A DNA stretch of 64,000 bases from Ureibacillus thermophilus. Lineage in GTDB: Bacteria > Bacillota > Bacilli > Bacillales_A > Planococcaceae. The translations under genes were made by a program, and so were the position numbers. Where the stretch lies: positions 632,467-696,466 of the forward strand of contig NZ_CP036528.1 in assembly GCF_004331915.1 (NCBI RefSeq). The letters are read 5' to 3'. Every line of letters begins with the position of its first letter. The stretch's first letter is position 1. This document shows positions 1-11,466 of the stretch, one piece after another. The notes beneath the pieces are model-generated. The model made no database searches and was not told the origin of the DNA. It was given only the letters and a program-made list of their open reading frames with translations.

Positions 1-648
1 TGGGCAATGCCTGACTTAATGGCAGCTATGCTTGAGCAAAAAATCGCTCATCCAAAAGCTGGTGCCAATACAGCTTGGGTACCATCTCCAACAGCTGCTA
101 CATTGCACTCCATCCACTATCATTTAGTCGATGTAAAAGAAGTGCAAAAAGGCATCACAGATTTTGAAGATTTACAAGATGCTATTCTTCAAATTCCTGT
201 AGCGAAAAATCCAAACTGGAGCCCAGAAGAAATTCAAGAAGAGTTGGACAACAACTGCCAAGGAATTTTAGGTTACGTAATTCGCTGGGTTGAACAAGGC
301 GTTGGATGCTCAAAAGTGCCAGACATTAACAATATCGGCTTAATGGAAGACCGTGCAACGCTTCGTATTTCCAGCCAACATATCGCCAACTGGTTGCACC
401 ATGGCATTGTAACAAAAGAGCAAGTGTATGAAACATTAAAACGCATGGCTGTAGTGGTGGATAAGCAAAATGAAGCGGATCCAAACTATCGCCCAATGGC
501 TCCAAACTTTGAAGAGTCTGTTGGTTTCCAAGCAGCTTGCGACCTTATCTTCAAAGGTTATGAACAGCCAAATGGCTACACTGAACCAATCCTACACAAA
601 CGTCGCCTAGAAGCAAAACAAAAATACGGCGTAGTTAGCGCAAATTAA
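1..648 (+). CDS. glcB: Malate synthase G, C-terminal part (cut by window start)
   Basis: Condenses glyoxylate with acetyl-CoA to malate in the cytosol (glyoxylate/glycolate use). The frame is open from base 1 and ends at a TAA, giving about 215 residues of the roughly 720 usual for the monomeric G isoform. The segment [20 protein letters not shown] and the final [14 protein letters not shown] are characteristic of the C-terminal part of malate synthase G rather than the shorter A form. The start codon and the catalytic Arg lie outside the window. A bidirectional terminator follows directly, so this is the last gene of its transcript. Confidence 0.93.
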   Translation, partial: WAMPDLMAAMLEQKIAHPKAGANTAWVPSPTAATLHSIHYHLVDVKEVQKGITDFEDLQDAILQIPVAKNPNWSPEEIQEELDNNCQGILGYVIRWVEQGVGCSKVPDINNIGLMEDRATLRISSQHIANWLHHGIVTKEQVYETLKRMAVVVDKQNEADPNYRPMAPNFEESVGFQAACDLIFKGYEQPNGYTEPILHKRRLEAKQKYGVVSAN

Positions 649-655
649 TCCAAAT

Positions 656-695
656 AAAAGACATGCGCTCCTAATGGAAGGAGGCATGTCTTTTT
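656..695. terminator. Bidirectional intrinsic terminator between glcB and the LysR gene
   Basis: AAAAGACATGC pairs with GCATGTCTTTTT around a 17-nt loop. Runs of A on the left and T on the right make it usable from both strands. It overlaps the stop codon of the convergent LysR gene. Confidence 0.85.
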
Positions 696-1581
696 ATTTC
701 GGGATAAACTGATGGGCTAAATCAATAAATTCCCGTACGGCAAAGGATAAATATTTATTCTTTTTCCAAGTCAACCCTAATTCCAAAAAGAGATTTTCTT
801 GTTTGAATGGGATTGAAACAATTTTATCATTTTGGAGTTTTTTGCAGATTTTTTTCGGAAGCAGTGCAATGCCGACTTTTGCGGCAACCATTTCAACAAT
901 TAAATCCTTTTGGGACGATTCACACACAATAGTTGGATAGAAGCCGTTTTTTGAGCATTCTTCAATGATGCGATCATATAAAGTAAAGTCCTTCCGGTAA
1001 ATGATAAAGGCCTCTTTTTCCAACTGCGCTATTTCAACTGACGGATTTGCAGCAAGAGGATGATCTTTATGAACAATTAACATGAGCGGATCTTTCAAAA
1101 TACTGATGGCCTCTAATTGATCATTGGGCACACATAAGTTGCAAATCAGGCCGATATCTAATTCTCCCTCTTCCACCCCTTGACGGATTTTCTTCGTTCC
1201 GACTTCCGTTAGTTTGATTTCAATATATGGATATTTTTCTTTATACAAACTAATAATTTTAGAGAAAAATTCCACTCCCACAATTGGTGGAATCCCAATC
1301 CGGATTTCTCCCTTTTTTAGTTCCATTAAATCGGTAAGTTCAGAACGTAGATTTTTAAAGGCGGAAAGAACGTGCTGCGCATTGGCAAGTACCGCCTTTC
1401 CCGCGTCCGTCAACTCCAATTGTTTTGAAGAACGATAAAATAATGGAACCCCAAGCTCAGCTTCTAAATTTTGAATGGCTTTACTGATAGATGGCTGGGA
1501 AACGTGCAAAGTAGAAGCCGCTTTTGTGAAACTAAGGTGTTTTGCAACTTCAGTAAAATATTCAATTTGGCGGATGTCCAC
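694..1581 (-). CDS. LysR-family transcriptional regulator, CidR/YwbI-like
   Basis: A 295-residue LysR regulator. The N-terminal winged helix-turn-helix (about residues 1-60) reads DIRQIEYFTEVAKHLSFTKA and SQPSISKAIQNLEAELG. A periplasmic-binding-like effector domain follows from about residue 90. I chose the GTG at 1581 because AAAGGAG sits 9 nt upstream; upstream in-frame starts have no such site. The sequence resembles B. subtilis YwbI/CidR, which responds to acetate or pyruvate metabolism and controls a holin-like operon, but no cidAB genes are visible here. The target is therefore unknown. It is convergent with glcB and divergent from the two-component system. Confidence 0.85.
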   Translation of the reverse strand: MDIRQIEYFTEVAKHLSFTKAASTLHVSQPSISKAIQNLEAELGVPLFYRSSKQLELTDAGKAVLANAQHVLSAFKNLRSELTDLMELKKGEIRIGIPPIVGVEFFSKIISLYKEKYPYIEIKLTEVGTKKIRQGVEEGELDIGLICNLCVPNDQLEAISILKDPLMLIVHKDHPLAANPSVEIAQLEKEAFIIYRKDFTLYDRIIEECSKNGFYPTIVCESSQKDLIVEMVAAKVGIALLPKKICKKLQNDKIVSIPFKQENLFLELGLTWKKNKYLSFAVREFIDLAHQFIPK

Positions 1582-1742
1582 AAAACACATCTCCTTTAAA
1601 TGCACGATAGTCTTTTGTTCCATTATACTGATTAAAAGAGAATTTTCTAATGAAAAAAGTTATAAAAATGATTTTCTTACACAAATCGCAAAATAAATTA
1701 CAATATATAAATATAAATAAACTTTCGTGAGAGGTTGAAAAA

Positions 1743-2420
1743 ATGAAAATTTTTTTAATAGAAGATGATCCATCTATTTTTCATTTAATCAAAGAACGGT
1801 TTAGCCAATGGTCGATGGAAGTGGTGGGCCCGACGGATTTTAAAAAGGTGATGGATGACTTTTTGAAGGAAGAGCCTCATCTTGTGATTATTGATATTCA
1901 GCTCCCAGCCTTTGATGGGTTTCATTGGTGCAGGGAAATTCGGGCCGTTTCCAAAGTGCCGATTCTATTCTTATCATCAAGAGACCACCCAATGGATATG
2001 GTGATGGCGATGCAGATGGGAGCAGACGACTTTGTGCAGAAACCTTTCCATATGGAAGTGCTGCTTGCGAAAGTGCAGGCTCTTTTAAGGAGAACCTATG
2101 ACTATGGGGAAAAGGTGCAAAATATAGTGAGATGGAACGGGGCCGTCATTGATTATGATAAAGGGACTATCCAATATGAAGAAAAATCGGTGGAATTAAC
2201 GAAAAATGAATTGTTTATTTTAAAAACATTGCTGGATTCCGTGGACAAAATTGTTTCCCGCGATGAACTGATGAGGAAACTTTGGGATGACGAGCGATTT
2301 GTCAATGATAATACATTAACGGTCAATGTCAATCGCTTGCGTCAACGGCTTGAAGAAATCGGTTTGCGGGATGCCATTGTCACGAAAAAAGGACTTGGCT
2401 ATATGGCGGTGACAAAATGA
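1743..2420 (+). CDS. Response regulator, OmpR family, BceR-like
   Basis: A 225-residue receiver plus winged-helix regulator. The receiver begins IFLIEDD and has the phosphoacceptor Asp51 in IIDIQLPAFDG, with the conserved Lys in VQKPF. The C-terminal OmpR/PhoB DNA-binding domain ends with NVNRLRQRLEEIG and KKGLGYM. RBS GAGAGG precedes the ATG by 7-8 nt. It overlaps the kinase gene by four bases (ATGA). With the downstream ABC genes it forms a BceRS-BceAB module, which in Firmicutes senses cell-wall-active peptides such as bacitracin and induces its own transporter. Confidence 0.92.
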   Translation: MKIFLIEDDPSIFHLIKERFSQWSMEVVGPTDFKKVMDDFLKEEPHLVIIDIQLPAFDGFHWCREIRAVSKVPILFLSSRDHPMDMVMAMQMGADDFVQKPFHMEVLLAKVQALLRRTYDYGEKVQNIVRWNGAVIDYDKGTIQYEEKSVELTKNELFILKTLLDSVDKIVSRDELMRKLWDDERFVNDNTLTVNVNRLRQRLEEIGLRDAIVTKKGLGYMAVTK

Positions 2421-3409
2421 TAGGACTATTTTTAAAAGAAAGAAGAGCGTGGATTATATTTTTCCTGCTTTTTCAAATATGGCTCAATGTATTGTTTTTC
2501 ATCGATAACGGATTGTCCAATGTATCAATTCTATATGTGAACTTGATGGATTTTTTGTTCTTTATTCTTTTTATAATCTGGCGTTATTTGAAAGAAACAA
2601 AACAACTGAAAGTCATTTATGAACTACCGATTAATGAAGAACTGCTTTCTCCCTTTCAGCGAAAGTATATGGAACATTTTCAAAAACAATATAAAGAACT
2701 AGATAATAGACTTCATCAAATAAAACTGGAAATGCTTGAGCAGCAAGATGCGATGCTTGCATGGGTGCATGAAATGAAATCACCGATGACCGCCATGAAA
2801 TTAATTGTAGAACAAGTAGAACCTTATACATTAAGGGAAAAGATTGAAAAAGAATGGTTCCGCATGTTTTTGTTGCTTGATCAAAAAATTCATGAAACAA
2901 GGCTTTCAACCATTGAAAAAGATAACCGCTTGGAAAAGGTTTACTTAGAAACTATCGTTCATCAACAAATCAAGGATTTCCGTTCATGGTGTATTGAAAA
3001 GGGAATTGGTGTGGAAACGAAGAATTTGCAAGAAACCGTGGCAACCGATGCTAAATGGCTTGGGTTCATCATCCGCCAAATCTTCTCCAATGCGGTGAAG
3101 TACAGCCATGAAAACAGCGAAATTCATATCTATACAACCTATGATGAAAAGGGTCATTTATTATTGCATATAAAAGATTTTGGTATTGGCATCCGTGCCG
3201 AAGACTTGCCGCGCATTTTCCAACGGTCCTATACGGGAACTATAGGGAGAGAAACAACGGCAGCAACCGGGATGGGTTTATACTTAGCGAAGGAAGCGGC
3301 TGAAAAACTGGGGCTTACGCTGAGGGTAGACTCGCAAGTAGGTGTCGGCACAACCTTTACAATCCAATTCCCGTTGGAAAATGAATATATTCAATCTTAT
3401 GGTATGTGA
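2417..3409 (+). CDS. Intramembrane-sensing histidine kinase, BceS-like
   Basis: A 330-residue kinase with two closely spaced transmembrane helices near residues 12-30 and 37-57 and almost no extracellular loop. That is the hallmark of intramembrane-sensing kinases, which read the state of a partner permease rather than a ligand. The H-box is WVHEMKSPMTAMKL. The ATPase domain shows NAVKYS (N box), DFGIGI (G1) and TGMGLYLAK (G2). It is translationally coupled to the response regulator. Its stop lies inside the predicted operator of the next transcription unit. Confidence 0.92.
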   Translation: MIGLFLKERRAWIIFFLLFQIWLNVLFFIDNGLSNVSILYVNLMDFLFFILFIIWRYLKETKQLKVIYELPINEELLSPFQRKYMEHFQKQYKELDNRLHQIKLEMLEQQDAMLAWVHEMKSPMTAMKLIVEQVEPYTLREKIEKEWFRMFLLLDQKIHETRLSTIEKDNRLEKVYLETIVHQQIKDFRSWCIEKGIGVETKNLQETVATDAKWLGFIIRQIFSNAVKYSHENSEIHIYTTYDEKGHLLLHIKDFGIGIRAEDLPRIFQRSYTGTIGRETTAATGMGLYLAKEAAEKLGLTLRVDSQVGVGTTFTIQFPLENEYIQSYGM

Positions 3410-3479
3410 CAAAATTGTCATGTACCATTTTTTTTTGTCACGGGATTCGAACGATTGAAAGAAGCTGAATGTGTACAAT
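3407..3479 (+). promoter_or_regulatory. Predicted BceR-type operator and promoter for the ABC transporter
   Basis: A perfect inverted repeat TGACA-AAAT-TGTCA occupies 3407-3420, matching the known architecture of Bce-type response regulator boxes (TNACA-N4-TGTNA). A further TGTCA half-site lies at 3436-3440, 20 bp downstream, and a TACAAT -10 at 3474-3479. This layout predicts phosphorylated-regulator-dependent induction of the transporter separately from the regulatory genes. No good -35 is visible, as expected for an activated promoter. Confidence 0.72.
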
Positions 3480-3513
3480 GATAGTAACAAAACCATACAA
3501 GGGGTTGACGAAA

Positions 3514-4278
3514 TTGGCTGTTTTAGTGGCAAGAAAAATTAGAAAAACCTATGGCAAACGTACATTAAAACATGAGGTATTAAAAGGAATTGACTTGGAA
3601 GTAAATGAAGGTGAATTTGTCGGCATCATGGGTTCTTCCGGTTCAGGAAAAACGACATTATTAAACGTGCTATGTTCCATTGATTTTGCAACAGAAGGAA
3701 TTGTAGAAATCAACGGGAAACAGCTATACAAAATGAAGGAACGGGATTTAGCAAAATTTCGCCGGGAACATTTAGGGTTCATCTTTCAAGATTATAATTT
3801 GCTTGATACGTTAACGGTGAAAGAAAATATTTTGCTGCCGTTATCTGTTGGCAAAGTATCAAAAAATGAGGCGGAGAAGCGTTTAACAATGCTCGTTGAA
3901 TATTTAGGAATCAAAGACATTTTAAATAAATATCCAAATGAAATATCCGGAGGGCAAAAACAAAGAACATCAGCGGCAAGGGCTTTAATTACAGAACCTT
4001 CCATCGTATTTGCCGATGAGCCGACTGGTGCCCTTGATTCCAAATCGGCCACTGCACTTCTTGCAAATTTAGAAAATATTAATAAAGAACGAGGCGCAAC
4101 GATTATGATGGTGACCCACGATGCAGTGGCAGCAAGCTTCTGCAGCCGTGTATTGTTTTTAAAAGATGGTCAAATCTATACGGAGCTTTATAAAGGGGAT
4201 AAAATGAGACAGGCGTTTTTCCAGGATATTTTAAATACCCAAAGAGTGCTTGGCGGTGATGGATATGACGTTGACTAA
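3514..4278 (+). CDS. BceA-like ABC transporter ATP-binding protein
   Basis: A 254-residue ATPase of the MacB/BceA class. It has Walker A GSSGSGKT at residues 40-47, the Q-loop in FIFQDYN, signature SGGQKQR, Walker [13 protein letters not shown] and the H-loop VTHD. I chose the TTG at 3514 because AAGGGG lies 9 nt upstream. The earlier ATG at 3469 would be upstream of the predicted -10, hence untranscribed. It powers the 10-helix permease that follows and overlaps it. Family role: removal of peptide antibiotics from their lipid II-cycle targets. Confidence 0.93.
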   Translation: MAVLVARKIRKTYGKRTLKHEVLKGIDLEVNEGEFVGIMGSSGSGKTTLLNVLCSIDFATEGIVEINGKQLYKMKERDLAKFRREHLGFIFQDYNLLDTLTVKENILLPLSVGKVSKNEAEKRLTMLVEYLGIKDILNKYPNEISGGQKQRTSAARALITEPSIVFADEPTGALDSKSATALLANLENINKERGATIMMVTHDAVAASFCSRVLFLKDGQIYTELYKGDKMRQAFFQDILNTQRVLGGDGYDVD

Positions 4279-6226
4279 TTTAGTTTTTAAAAGCATGAAG
4301 AAGAATATCAAGCACTATTACTTATACTTCTTTGCATTAATCTTTAGTGTGACTCTTTGCTTTTCATTCGTCACGATCCAATACAATCCTTCTGTTGTCA
4401 AAGCATTGGCGGCAAGCGGCAGCGCAACGGCAGCTTTTGAATCGATTACGTATGTTTTATATTTTATACTAATCTTTTTTATCCTTTATGCGAACCAATT
4501 ATTTATGAAACGCCGCAGTAAAGAAATTGGCTTATATCAATTAATCGGGATGACCAAGGGTTTGATTTTTCGGTTATTATTGATAGAAAATGTCGTGTTG
4601 TTCACATTGGCTGTTGGAATCGGGATGGTGCTGGGATTTTTAACTTCGCGTTTTTTTGCCATGATCTTAATGAAGTTAATAAAAAATGATGCGATTGTCA
4701 GTTTATCGTTTTCCATGACGGCCTTTTCTAAATCGCTCATTATTTTTGCCCTTCTATTAGTGGTGGTTATGCTTCAAATTTTCATCATGATTCGAAAAGC
4801 ATCATTATTGTCATTGTTTAATGCGGCCAAAAAAGCCGATGAACGGATTAAAAAGTTCAGCATTTTCCATATGGTCATGGGAATCATCGGAATTGGATTG
4901 ATTGCTTATGGGTATTACGATTCCACAAGATTGTTCAGCGTGGGAGGCGCCACAACAAACAATCTCTTGATTAATATGCTGCTGATTTTAGGTTCCACAA
5001 TTATTGGCTCCTATTTATTTTTCCGGTATTCTGTGGCGCTTATTATGAACTTAATCCGGAAAAGCAAAAAGGGGTATTTAAAAATAACGGACGTTTTAGG
5101 TGTCACAACGATTATGCACCGCATGAAGGGAAATGCCAGTTCCCTTACATTAATAACGGTGTTGACGGGGCTAGCCGTCGGGATTATGACGCTGTCTTAT
5201 ATTTCCTATTATTCATCAGAATCCGATGCGAGACAGTTGTCTCCATTTGATTACATTTTATTAGATAATAAAGGAATTGAATTTTTCGATCAGCTCGTAG
5301 CGGAAGGAATCGAATATGAAAAAACTACTTTTCAAATTTCTGCGGTAAATGTGAAAATGGCTGATTTATTTAATTTGGATGAAAAGAATGCTGGATATAT
5401 AAATATCAATCAAGAGGCAGTTTCATCAGTGGTTTCTTTATCGGACTATAAAAAAATAAATCCAAACGCTCAATTGGAAGAAGGGGAAACCATTATTACA
5501 AGCTATGCAAATGTATTGTCTGAATTACTGCCGCTTGAAAGTAAAAAGAAAATTCAAGTAAACACAAGTGAAAAGAATTACTCTTTATTTATCAAAGAAG
5601 TAAGGGAAGATGAGTTTTTCTTATCGGTGTTGGCAAGCGCCGGTTCGCCGGTATTGATAGTGACAGATGAATTATTCGATGAAATACAAAAGGTTCAAAA
5701 ACCGGAAATTACAAGTCAAATCGGTATTAATTTAGTAAACGAAAAAGACCGTGAAAGGGCCGAAACATTATTTAAAACCTTGAGGGAACGAAAAGCCATT
5801 GAATATGATTATCAAAAAACTTACAAAGAATATTACGATGAGAATATAGCGCTTAACGGAATGACTATTTTTGTGACAGGATTTTTGGGACTGGCCTTTT
5901 TGTTGACAACAGGAAGCATTCTTTACTTTAAACAAATGGGCGAAGCGGAAGATGAAAGAGAGTCCTATACGATTTTGCGGAAAATCGGGTTTTCCAACGG
6001 AGAAATCATGCGCGGAATTTACGTCAAACAATTATTTAACTTTGGCATGCCGCTCGTGATTGGTATCTTACATAGTTATTTTGCAGTGAAATCTGGTTGG
6101 TGGCTATTCGGGTCTGAAATGGCAACACCAATGATCATCATCATTGCCATTTACGTAGCGATGTACACGGTATTTGGAATACTATCTGGAATGTACTATA
6201 AAAAGGTAGTAAAAGAAGCGCTATAA
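4265..6226 (+). CDS. BceB-like ABC transporter permease (FtsX family)
   Basis: A permease of about 653 residues with the BceB layout. It opens [19 protein letters not shown], followed by TM1, a three-helix block with [14 protein letters not shown] and further helices. A large, mostly hydrophilic extracellular domain lies at about residues 310-540, and three final helices contain a second FtsX block with [12 protein letters not shown]. The extracellular domain recognises the antimicrobial and relays flux to the kinase in characterised systems. The start overlaps the ATPase gene by 14 bases; ATG 4259 is an alternative. A terminator follows. Confidence 0.92.
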   Translation: MTLTNLVFKSMKKNIKHYYLYFFALIFSVTLCFSFVTIQYNPSVVKALAASGSATAAFESITYVLYFILIFFILYANQLFMKRRSKEIGLYQLIGMTKGLIFRLLLIENVVLFTLAVGIGMVLGFLTSRFFAMILMKLIKNDAIVSLSFSMTAFSKSLIIFALLLVVVMLQIFIMIRKASLLSLFNAAKKADERIKKFSIFHMVMGIIGIGLIAYGYYDSTRLFSVGGATTNNLLINMLLILGSTIIGSYLFFRYSVALIMNLIRKSKKGYLKITDVLGVTTIMHRMKGNASSLTLITVLTGLAVGIMTLSYISYYSSESDARQLSPFDYILLDNKGIEFFDQLVAEGIEYEKTTFQISAVNVKMADLFNLDEKNAGYININQEAVSSVVSLSDYKKINPNAQLEEGETIITSYANVLSELLPLESKKKIQVNTSEKNYSLFIKEVREDEFFLSVLASAGSPVLIVTDELFDEIQKVQKPEITSQIGINLVNEKDRERAETLFKTLRERKAIEYDYQKTYKEYYDENIALNGMTIFVTGFLGLAFLLTTGSILYFKQMGEAEDERESYTILRKIGFSNGEIMRGIYVKQLFNFGMPLVIGILHSYFAVKSGWWLFGSEMATPMIIIIAIYVAMYTVFGILSGMYYKKVVKEAL

Positions 6227-6255
6227 GAAAAAGCTGTTCAATTGCCTTTTTTCAA

Positions 6256-6286
6256 AGAGGCCGGCGCAATGTCTGGCCGCTTTTTT
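6256..6286 (+). terminator. Intrinsic terminator after the Bce-like transporter
   Basis: AGAGGCC pairs with GGCCGCT with one mismatch, followed directly by TTTTTT. It ends the Bce module before the ribosomal operon promoter. Confidence 0.65.
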
Positions 6287-6507
6287 GTAGATTTATATAA
6301 TGAAATTTGGCCTTGTGGGTAAAAATTGTTTCATATTTAAATAGAAACCATGTTTAAGTGTATGAAAGGGTAGATAAATTCTTAATGTAGGCAAGAAAAT
6401 TTTCAGAATTTTATTGGAGTTGATTTATATCAATACCTTTTATATACTATAAGACAGCTTAAGAAGTACAAGGCAGAGCAAGAATTCATTTAAATGAAAG
6501 AAAATAC

Positions 6508-6974
<467 letters not shown>

Positions 6975-7017
6975 TTGTAATCATAAAAACTTTTAATAAT
7001 CACAGGAGGTGTGACAA

Positions 7018-7650
7018 ATGACCAAAGGAATCTTAGGTAGAAAAATCGGTATGACGCAAGTTTTTGCTGAGAACGGCGATTTAATACCGGTAACAGTGAT
7101 TGAAGCGACACCAAACGTAGTGCTTCAAAAGAAAACTGTTGAAAACGATGGCTACGAAGCAATCCAATTAGGTTTTGAAGATAAGCGTGAAAAGCTTGCA
7201 AACAAACCTGAAAAAGGACACGTAGCAAAAGCAAATACTGCTCCTAAGCGCTTCATTCGTGAAATTCGTGGAGTAAACTTAGATGAGTATGAAGTTGGTC
7301 AAGAAGTCAAAGTAGATATTTTCGCAGAAGGCGATTGGGTAGATGTAACAGGTACATCAAAAGGTAAAGGTTTCCAAGGTGTAATCAAACGCCACGGACA
7401 ATCTCGCGGACCTATGGCTCACGGTTCTCGTTATCACCGTCGTCCTGGTTCAATGGGTCCTATTGCTCCAAACAGAGTATTCAAATCTAAAAACTTACCT
7501 GGTCAAACTGGCGGAAATAAAGTAACAATTCAAAACTTACAAATCGTAAAAGTAATTCCAGAACGCAACTTACTATTAATCAAAGGGAATGTTCCTGGTT
7601 CTCGCAAATCTTTAGTAACAGTAAAATCTGCTGTGAAAAAATCTAAATAA
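7018..7650 (+). CDS. rplC: 50S ribosomal protein L3
   Basis: 210 residues starting [15 protein letters not shown]. The central extension GHGQ-like [18 protein letters not shown] reaches toward the peptidyl transferase centre and is complete. RBS AGGAGGTG precedes the ATG. It is an early assembly protein of the 50S subunit and sits in the canonical second position of the operon. Confidence 0.98.
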   Translation: MTKGILGRKIGMTQVFAENGDLIPVTVIEATPNVVLQKKTVENDGYEAIQLGFEDKREKLANKPEKGHVAKANTAPKRFIREIRGVNLDEYEVGQEVKVDIFAEGDWVDVTGTSKGKGFQGVIKRHGQSRGPMAHGSRYHRRPGSMGPIAPNRVFKSKNLPGQTGGNKVTIQNLQIVKVIPERNLLLIKGNVPGSRKSLVTVKSAVKKSK

Positions 7651-7676
7651 TTCACTGGAGAAAGGAGGAAACAGGA

Positions 7677-8300
7677 ATGACAAAGGTAACTGTACTTAGT
7701 CAAACAGGTGCTTCAGTTGGAGAAATCGAATTAAAAGATGAAATTTTCGGCATCGAACCAAACGAAGCAGTTTTATTCGACGCAGTAATCGCTCAACGCG
7801 CTTCTCTACGTCAAGGTACACACAAAGTAAAAAACCGCTCTGAAGTTTCTGGTGGTGGTAGAAAACCATGGCGCCAAAAAGGAACTGGACGTGCTCGTCA
7901 AGGTTCAATCCGTGCTCCTCAATGGCGTGGTGGTGGTACAGTATTCGGTCCACAACCAAGAAGCTACAGCTATAAATTACCGAAAAAAGTTCGCCGTTTA
8001 GCGCTTAAATCTGCTTTATCCGCTAAAGTGAACGAGCAAAACTTATTAGTTTTAGATGCGTTAAAATTAGACGCTCCAAAAACAAAAGAATTCAAAGCGA
8101 TTTTAAATAATTTAAAAATCGATTCAAAAGCTTTATTCGTTACAGCTGATTTAGATGAAAACGTGGCATTATCCGCACGTAACATCCCAGGCGTAACTGT
8201 GATCACAGCTAACGGAATCAACGTGCTTGACTTATTAGGTCATGACAAAGTTGTATTCACGAAAGCTGCAGTAGAAAAAGTTGAGGAGGTGCTTGGATAA
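7677..8300 (+). CDS. rplD: 50S ribosomal protein L4
   Basis: 207 residues with the tunnel-lining loop [20 protein letters not shown], whose Lys and Gly residues are the usual macrolide-resistance positions and look wild type. Its TAA overlaps the rplW ATG by one base (TAATG), so L23 is translationally coupled. In E. coli L4 is the S10-operon autoregulator; that mechanism is not established for Bacilli. Confidence 0.98.
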   Translation: MTKVTVLSQTGASVGEIELKDEIFGIEPNEAVLFDAVIAQRASLRQGTHKVKNRSEVSGGGRKPWRQKGTGRARQGSIRAPQWRGGGTVFGPQPRSYSYKLPKKVRRLALKSALSAKVNEQNLLVLDALKLDAPKTKEFKAILNNLKIDSKALFVTADLDENVALSARNIPGVTVITANGINVLDLLGHDKVVFTKAAVEKVEEVLG

Positions 8301-8578
8301 TGGATGCACGTGATGTAATCAAACGTCCTGTCATTACTGAGCGTTCTTCTGAACTAATGGCTGAGAAAAAATACACTTTCGAAGTTGATCTTCGTGCGAA
8401 TAAAACGCAAGTTAAAGATGCAGTTGAAGAAATCTTCGGCGTAAAAGTAGCAAAAGTTAACATCATGAACTACAAAGGTAAAGTAAAACGCGTTGGAAAA
8501 TTCCAAGGTTTAACAAACAGACGCCGTAAAGCAATTGTAACTTTAACACCAGATAGTAAAGAAATCGAAATTTTCTAA
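8300..8578 (+). CDS. rplW: 50S ribosomal protein L23
   Basis: 92 residues, [20 protein letters not shown]. It lies at the polypeptide exit and docks trigger factor and SRP. RBS GAGGAGG lies inside the end of rplD, and the start overlaps that stop codon. Normal length and sequence. Confidence 0.98.
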   Translation: MDARDVIKRPVITERSSELMAEKKYTFEVDLRANKTQVKDAVEEIFGVKVAKVNIMNYKGKVKRVGKFQGLTNRRRKAIVTLTPDSKEIEIF

Positions 8579-8623
8579 TTGTGAATCGAATTGATTTGAG
8601 ATGTAAAGAAGGAGGGAAACAAC

Positions 8624-9454
8624 ATGGCGATTAAAAAGTATAAACCAACCTCAAATGGTCGTCGTAATATGACGTCATTTGACTTTGCGGAAATCACAAC
8701 TGATAAGCCGGAAAAATCATTATTAGCGCCATTAAAACGCAAAGCTGGTCGAAACAACCAGGGGAAAATTACTGTTCGTCATCACGGTGGTGGACATAAA
8801 CGCCAATATCGTATCATTGATTTCAAACGTGATAAAGATGGCATTCCAGGCCGCGTTGCTACAATCGAATACGATCCAAACCGTTCAGCAAACATCGCAT
8901 TAATTAACTATGCTGATGGTGAAAAACGTTATATCATTGCACCAAAAGGATTAAAAGTAGGTCAAGAAATTATTTCTGGTCCAGATGCTGATATTAAAGT
9001 AGGTAACGCTTTACCATTAGCAAACATCCCAATGGGTACTACAATTCACAACATCGAATTAAAACCTGGTAAAGGTGGACAACTAGTTCGTTCTGCTGGT
9101 GCATCTGCACAAGTATTAGGACGCGAAGGTAAATATGTAATTGTACGCCTTCAATCTGGTGAAGTTCGTTTAATCTTAGCGACTTGCCGCGCAACAATCG
9201 GTCAAGTTGGTAACGAATCTCACGAACTAGTAAACATCGGTAAAGCAGGTCGTTCACGCTGGTTAGGTAAACGTCCTACAGTTCGCGGTTCTGTAATGAA
9301 CCCTAATGATCACCCACATGGTGGTGGTGAAGGTAAAGCACCAATCGGACGCAAATCACCAATGACACCTTGGGGCAAACCAGCTCTTGGTTATAAAACA
9401 CGTAAAAAACGCAATCGTTCTGATAAGTTTATTATTCGCGGACGTAAAAAATAA
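8624..9454 (+). CDS. rplB: 50S ribosomal protein L2
   Basis: 276 residues. The C-terminal [15 protein letters not shown] segment carries the conserved His implicated in peptidyl transferase structure. RBS GGAGGG is 6-7 nt from the ATG. Complete and canonical. The 60-nt spacer to rpsS can form a small hairpin (CCGTG/CACGG) just upstream of the rpsS RBS. Confidence 0.98.
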   Translation: MAIKKYKPTSNGRRNMTSFDFAEITTDKPEKSLLAPLKRKAGRNNQGKITVRHHGGGHKRQYRIIDFKRDKDGIPGRVATIEYDPNRSANIALINYADGEKRYIIAPKGLKVGQEIISGPDADIKVGNALPLANIPMGTTIHNIELKPGKGGQLVRSAGASAQVLGREGKYVIVRLQSGEVRLILATCRATIGQVGNESHELVNIGKAGRSRWLGKRPTVRGSVMNPNDHPHGGGEGKAPIGRKSPMTPWGKPALGYKTRKKRNRSDKFIIRGRKK

Positions 9455-9514
9455 TGTGATAAAACTACGGTTCGTGCGTAGAGCCGTGGTGAAATCACGG
9501 AGGGAGGTTACTAA

Positions 9515-9793
9515 ATGGGTCGCAGCTTGAAAAAAGGACCATTTTGTGATGAGCATTTAATGAAAAAAGTAGAAGCACAACAAGGTCAAGAGAAAAAACA
9601 AGTAATCAAAACTTGGTCTCGCCGTTCTACAATCTTCCCTAACTTCGTTGGACTAACAATTGCGGTTTATGATGGACGCAAACATGTGCCAGTTTATATT
9701 ACGGAAGATATGGTAGGCCACAAATTAGGCGAGTTCGTACCAACTCGAACTTATAAAGGCCACGGTAATGATGACAAAAAAACAAGACGCTAA
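9515..9793 (+). CDS. rpsS: 30S ribosomal protein S19
   Basis: 92 residues, [20 protein letters not shown] to [12 protein letters not shown] 30S head protein that contacts S13 and the A-site tRNA region. RBS GGAGGGAGG precedes the start. Canonical. Confidence 0.98.
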   Translation: MGRSLKKGPFCDEHLMKKVEAQQGQEKKQVIKTWSRRSTIFPNFVGLTIAVYDGRKHVPVYITEDMVGHKLGEFVPTRTYKGHGNDDKKTRR

Positions 9794-9815
9794 TTTTGAG
9801 AGGAGGTAAATCCTG

Positions 9816-10163
9816 ATGACAACAAAAGCTAAAGCTGTTGCTCGCACAGTCCGAATTGCACCTCGTAAAGTGCGTTTAGTTGTAGATTTAATTAGAGGTA
9901 AGCAAGTAGGAGAAGCAGTTGCGATTTTACGTCACACTCCAAAAGCGGCGTCTCCTGTCGTTGAGAAAGTATTAAAATCCGCAGTTGCAAATGCTGAGCA
10001 CAATTACAATTTAGATCCAAATAACTTATATATTTCTGAAATTTACGTTGATGAAGGACCAACATTAAAACGTTATCGTCCACGCGCACAAGGTCGTGCA
10101 AGCGGAATTAACAAACGCACAAGCCACATCACTGTAGTGGTATCTGAGAAGAAGGAGGGTTAA
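9816..10163 (+). CDS. rplV: 50S ribosomal protein L22
   Basis: 115 residues. It includes the beta-hairpin region [20 protein letters not shown] that narrows the exit tunnel and is a macrolide-resistance site; no insertion or deletion is seen. RBS GAGAGGAGG. It ends two bases before the rpsC start, so the two are coupled. Confidence 0.98.
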   Translation: MTTKAKAVARTVRIAPRKVRLVVDLIRGKQVGEAVAILRHTPKAASPVVEKVLKSAVANAEHNYNLDPNNLYISEIYVDEGPTLKRYRPRAQGRASGINKRTSHITVVVSEKKEG

Positions 10164-10165
10164 TT

Positions 10166-10822
10166 TTGGGTCAAAAAGTACATCCAAACGGATTGCGAAT
10201 CGGCATCATTCGCGACTGGGAGTCAAGATGGTACGCTGAAAAAGACTATGCCGATTTGCTTCATGAAGATCTCAAAATCCGTAAATACATCGAAACGACA
10301 TTAAAAGACGCAGCAGTTTCTAAAGTAGAAATCGAACGCGCTGCTAATCGTGTGAACATTACAATCCACACTGCAAAACCAGGAATGGTTATCGGTAAAG
10401 GTGGTACGGAAGTAGAAAACTTACGTAAATACCTAAGCGATTTAACTGGCAAACGTGTACACATTAATATTGTTGAAATCAAAAAACCGGATCTTGATGC
10501 AAAATTAGTTGCTGAAAACATTGCGCGTCAACTTGAAAACCGCGTTTCATTCCGTCGTGCTCAAAAACAAGCAATCCAACGCACAATGCGTGCAGGAGCA
10601 AAAGGAATTAAAACTCAAGTGTCTGGTCGTTTAGGCGGAGCTGATATCGCTCGTGCAGAACATTATAGCGAAGGAACTGTACCACTTCATACGCTTCGTG
10701 CTGACATCGACTACGCTCATGCAGAAGCAGATACAACATACGGAAAACTAGGCGTAAAAGTATGGATTTATCGTGGTGAGGTCCTTCCTACGAAGAAAAA
10801 CTCTGCGGAAGGAGGAAAATAA
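10166..10822 (+). CDS. rpsC: 30S ribosomal protein S3
   Basis: 218 residues beginning with a TTG ([13 protein letters not shown]). A KH domain is seen at [14 protein letters not shown], followed by the C-terminal mRNA-entry domain. The TTG is the only start that preserves the universal GQKVHP opening, and GAAGGAGGG precedes it. Contributes to mRNA helicase activity at the entry tunnel. Confidence 0.98.
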   Translation: MGQKVHPNGLRIGIIRDWESRWYAEKDYADLLHEDLKIRKYIETTLKDAAVSKVEIERAANRVNITIHTAKPGMVIGKGGTEVENLRKYLSDLTGKRVHINIVEIKKPDLDAKLVAENIARQLENRVSFRRAQKQAIQRTMRAGAKGIKTQVSGRLGGADIARAEHYSEGTVPLHTLRADIDYAHAEADTTYGKLGVKVWIYRGEVLPTKKNSAEGGK

Positions 10823-10824
10823 TT

Positions 10825-11259
10825 ATGTTAATGCCAAAACGCGTGAAATATCGTCGCGAACATCGCGGTAAAATGCGTGGCCAAGCAAAAGGCGGTCGCG
10901 AAGTACAATTTGGTGAATGGGGCCTTCAAGCTACAACAGCTAGTTGGGTGACAAACCGTCAAATCGAAGCTGCCCGTATTGCGATGACTCGTTACATGAA
11001 ACGTGGCGGTAAAGTTTGGATTAAAATCTTCCCACACAAACCTTATACGAAAAAACCTCTTGAGGTACGGATGGGTTCCGGTAAAGGTTCACCTGAAGGT
11101 TGGGTAGCTGTAGTAAAACCAGGAAAAGTTATGTTTGAAGTTGCTGGTGTATCTGAAGAAGTTGCACGCGAAGCTCTTCGTTTAGCATCACATAAACTTC
11201 CTGTAAAATGTAAAATTGTGAAACGTCAAGAAACTGGTGGTGATTCTAATGAAAGCTAA
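10825..11259 (+). CDS. rplP: 50S ribosomal protein L16
   Basis: 144 residues starting [19 protein letters not shown]. Binds near the A-site tRNA elbow and organises 23S rRNA. RBS GGAGG overlaps the end of rpsC. Its 3' end overlaps rpmC by 11 bases, so L29 is translationally coupled. Confidence 0.98.
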   Translation: MLMPKRVKYRREHRGKMRGQAKGGREVQFGEWGLQATTASWVTNRQIEAARIAMTRYMKRGGKVWIKIFPHKPYTKKPLEVRMGSGKGSPEGWVAVVKPGKVMFEVAGVSEEVAREALRLASHKLPVKCKIVKRQETGGDSNES

Positions 11260-11449
11260 AGATATCCGTGAACTTGCCACTTCTGAAATCGAAATGAAAA
11301 TTAAATCACTAAAAGAAGAGCTTTTCAACCTTCGCTTCCAATTAGCGACTGGTCAATTAGAAAATACAGCTCGCATTCGTGAAGTTCGTAAAACGATTGC
11401 GCGCATGAAAACTGTGATTCGCGAAAGAGAAATCAGTGGAGATAACTGA
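11249..11449 (+). CDS. rpmC: 50S ribosomal protein L29
   Basis: 66 residues, [21 protein letters not shown] chose the ATG at 11249 by homology with other L29 starts; the in-frame start 12 bases upstream would add MVIL and lacks support. It is two helices, located near L23 at the exit tunnel. Confidence 0.97.
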   Translation: MKAKDIRELATSEIEMKIKSLKEELFNLRFQLATGQLENTARIREVRKTIARMKTVIREREISGDN

Positions 11450-11466
11450 TAAAGGAGGTCCGGTAT

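Noticed and set aside
1214..1438. Plus-strand reading frame opposite the LysR gene
   Set aside because: Shadow of the regulator with no start signal or homology.
3469..3513. ATG at 3469 as start of the Bce-like ATPase
   Set aside because: It lies upstream of the predicted -10 element and lacks a ribosome binding site; TTG 3514 has both good spacing and family-typical length.
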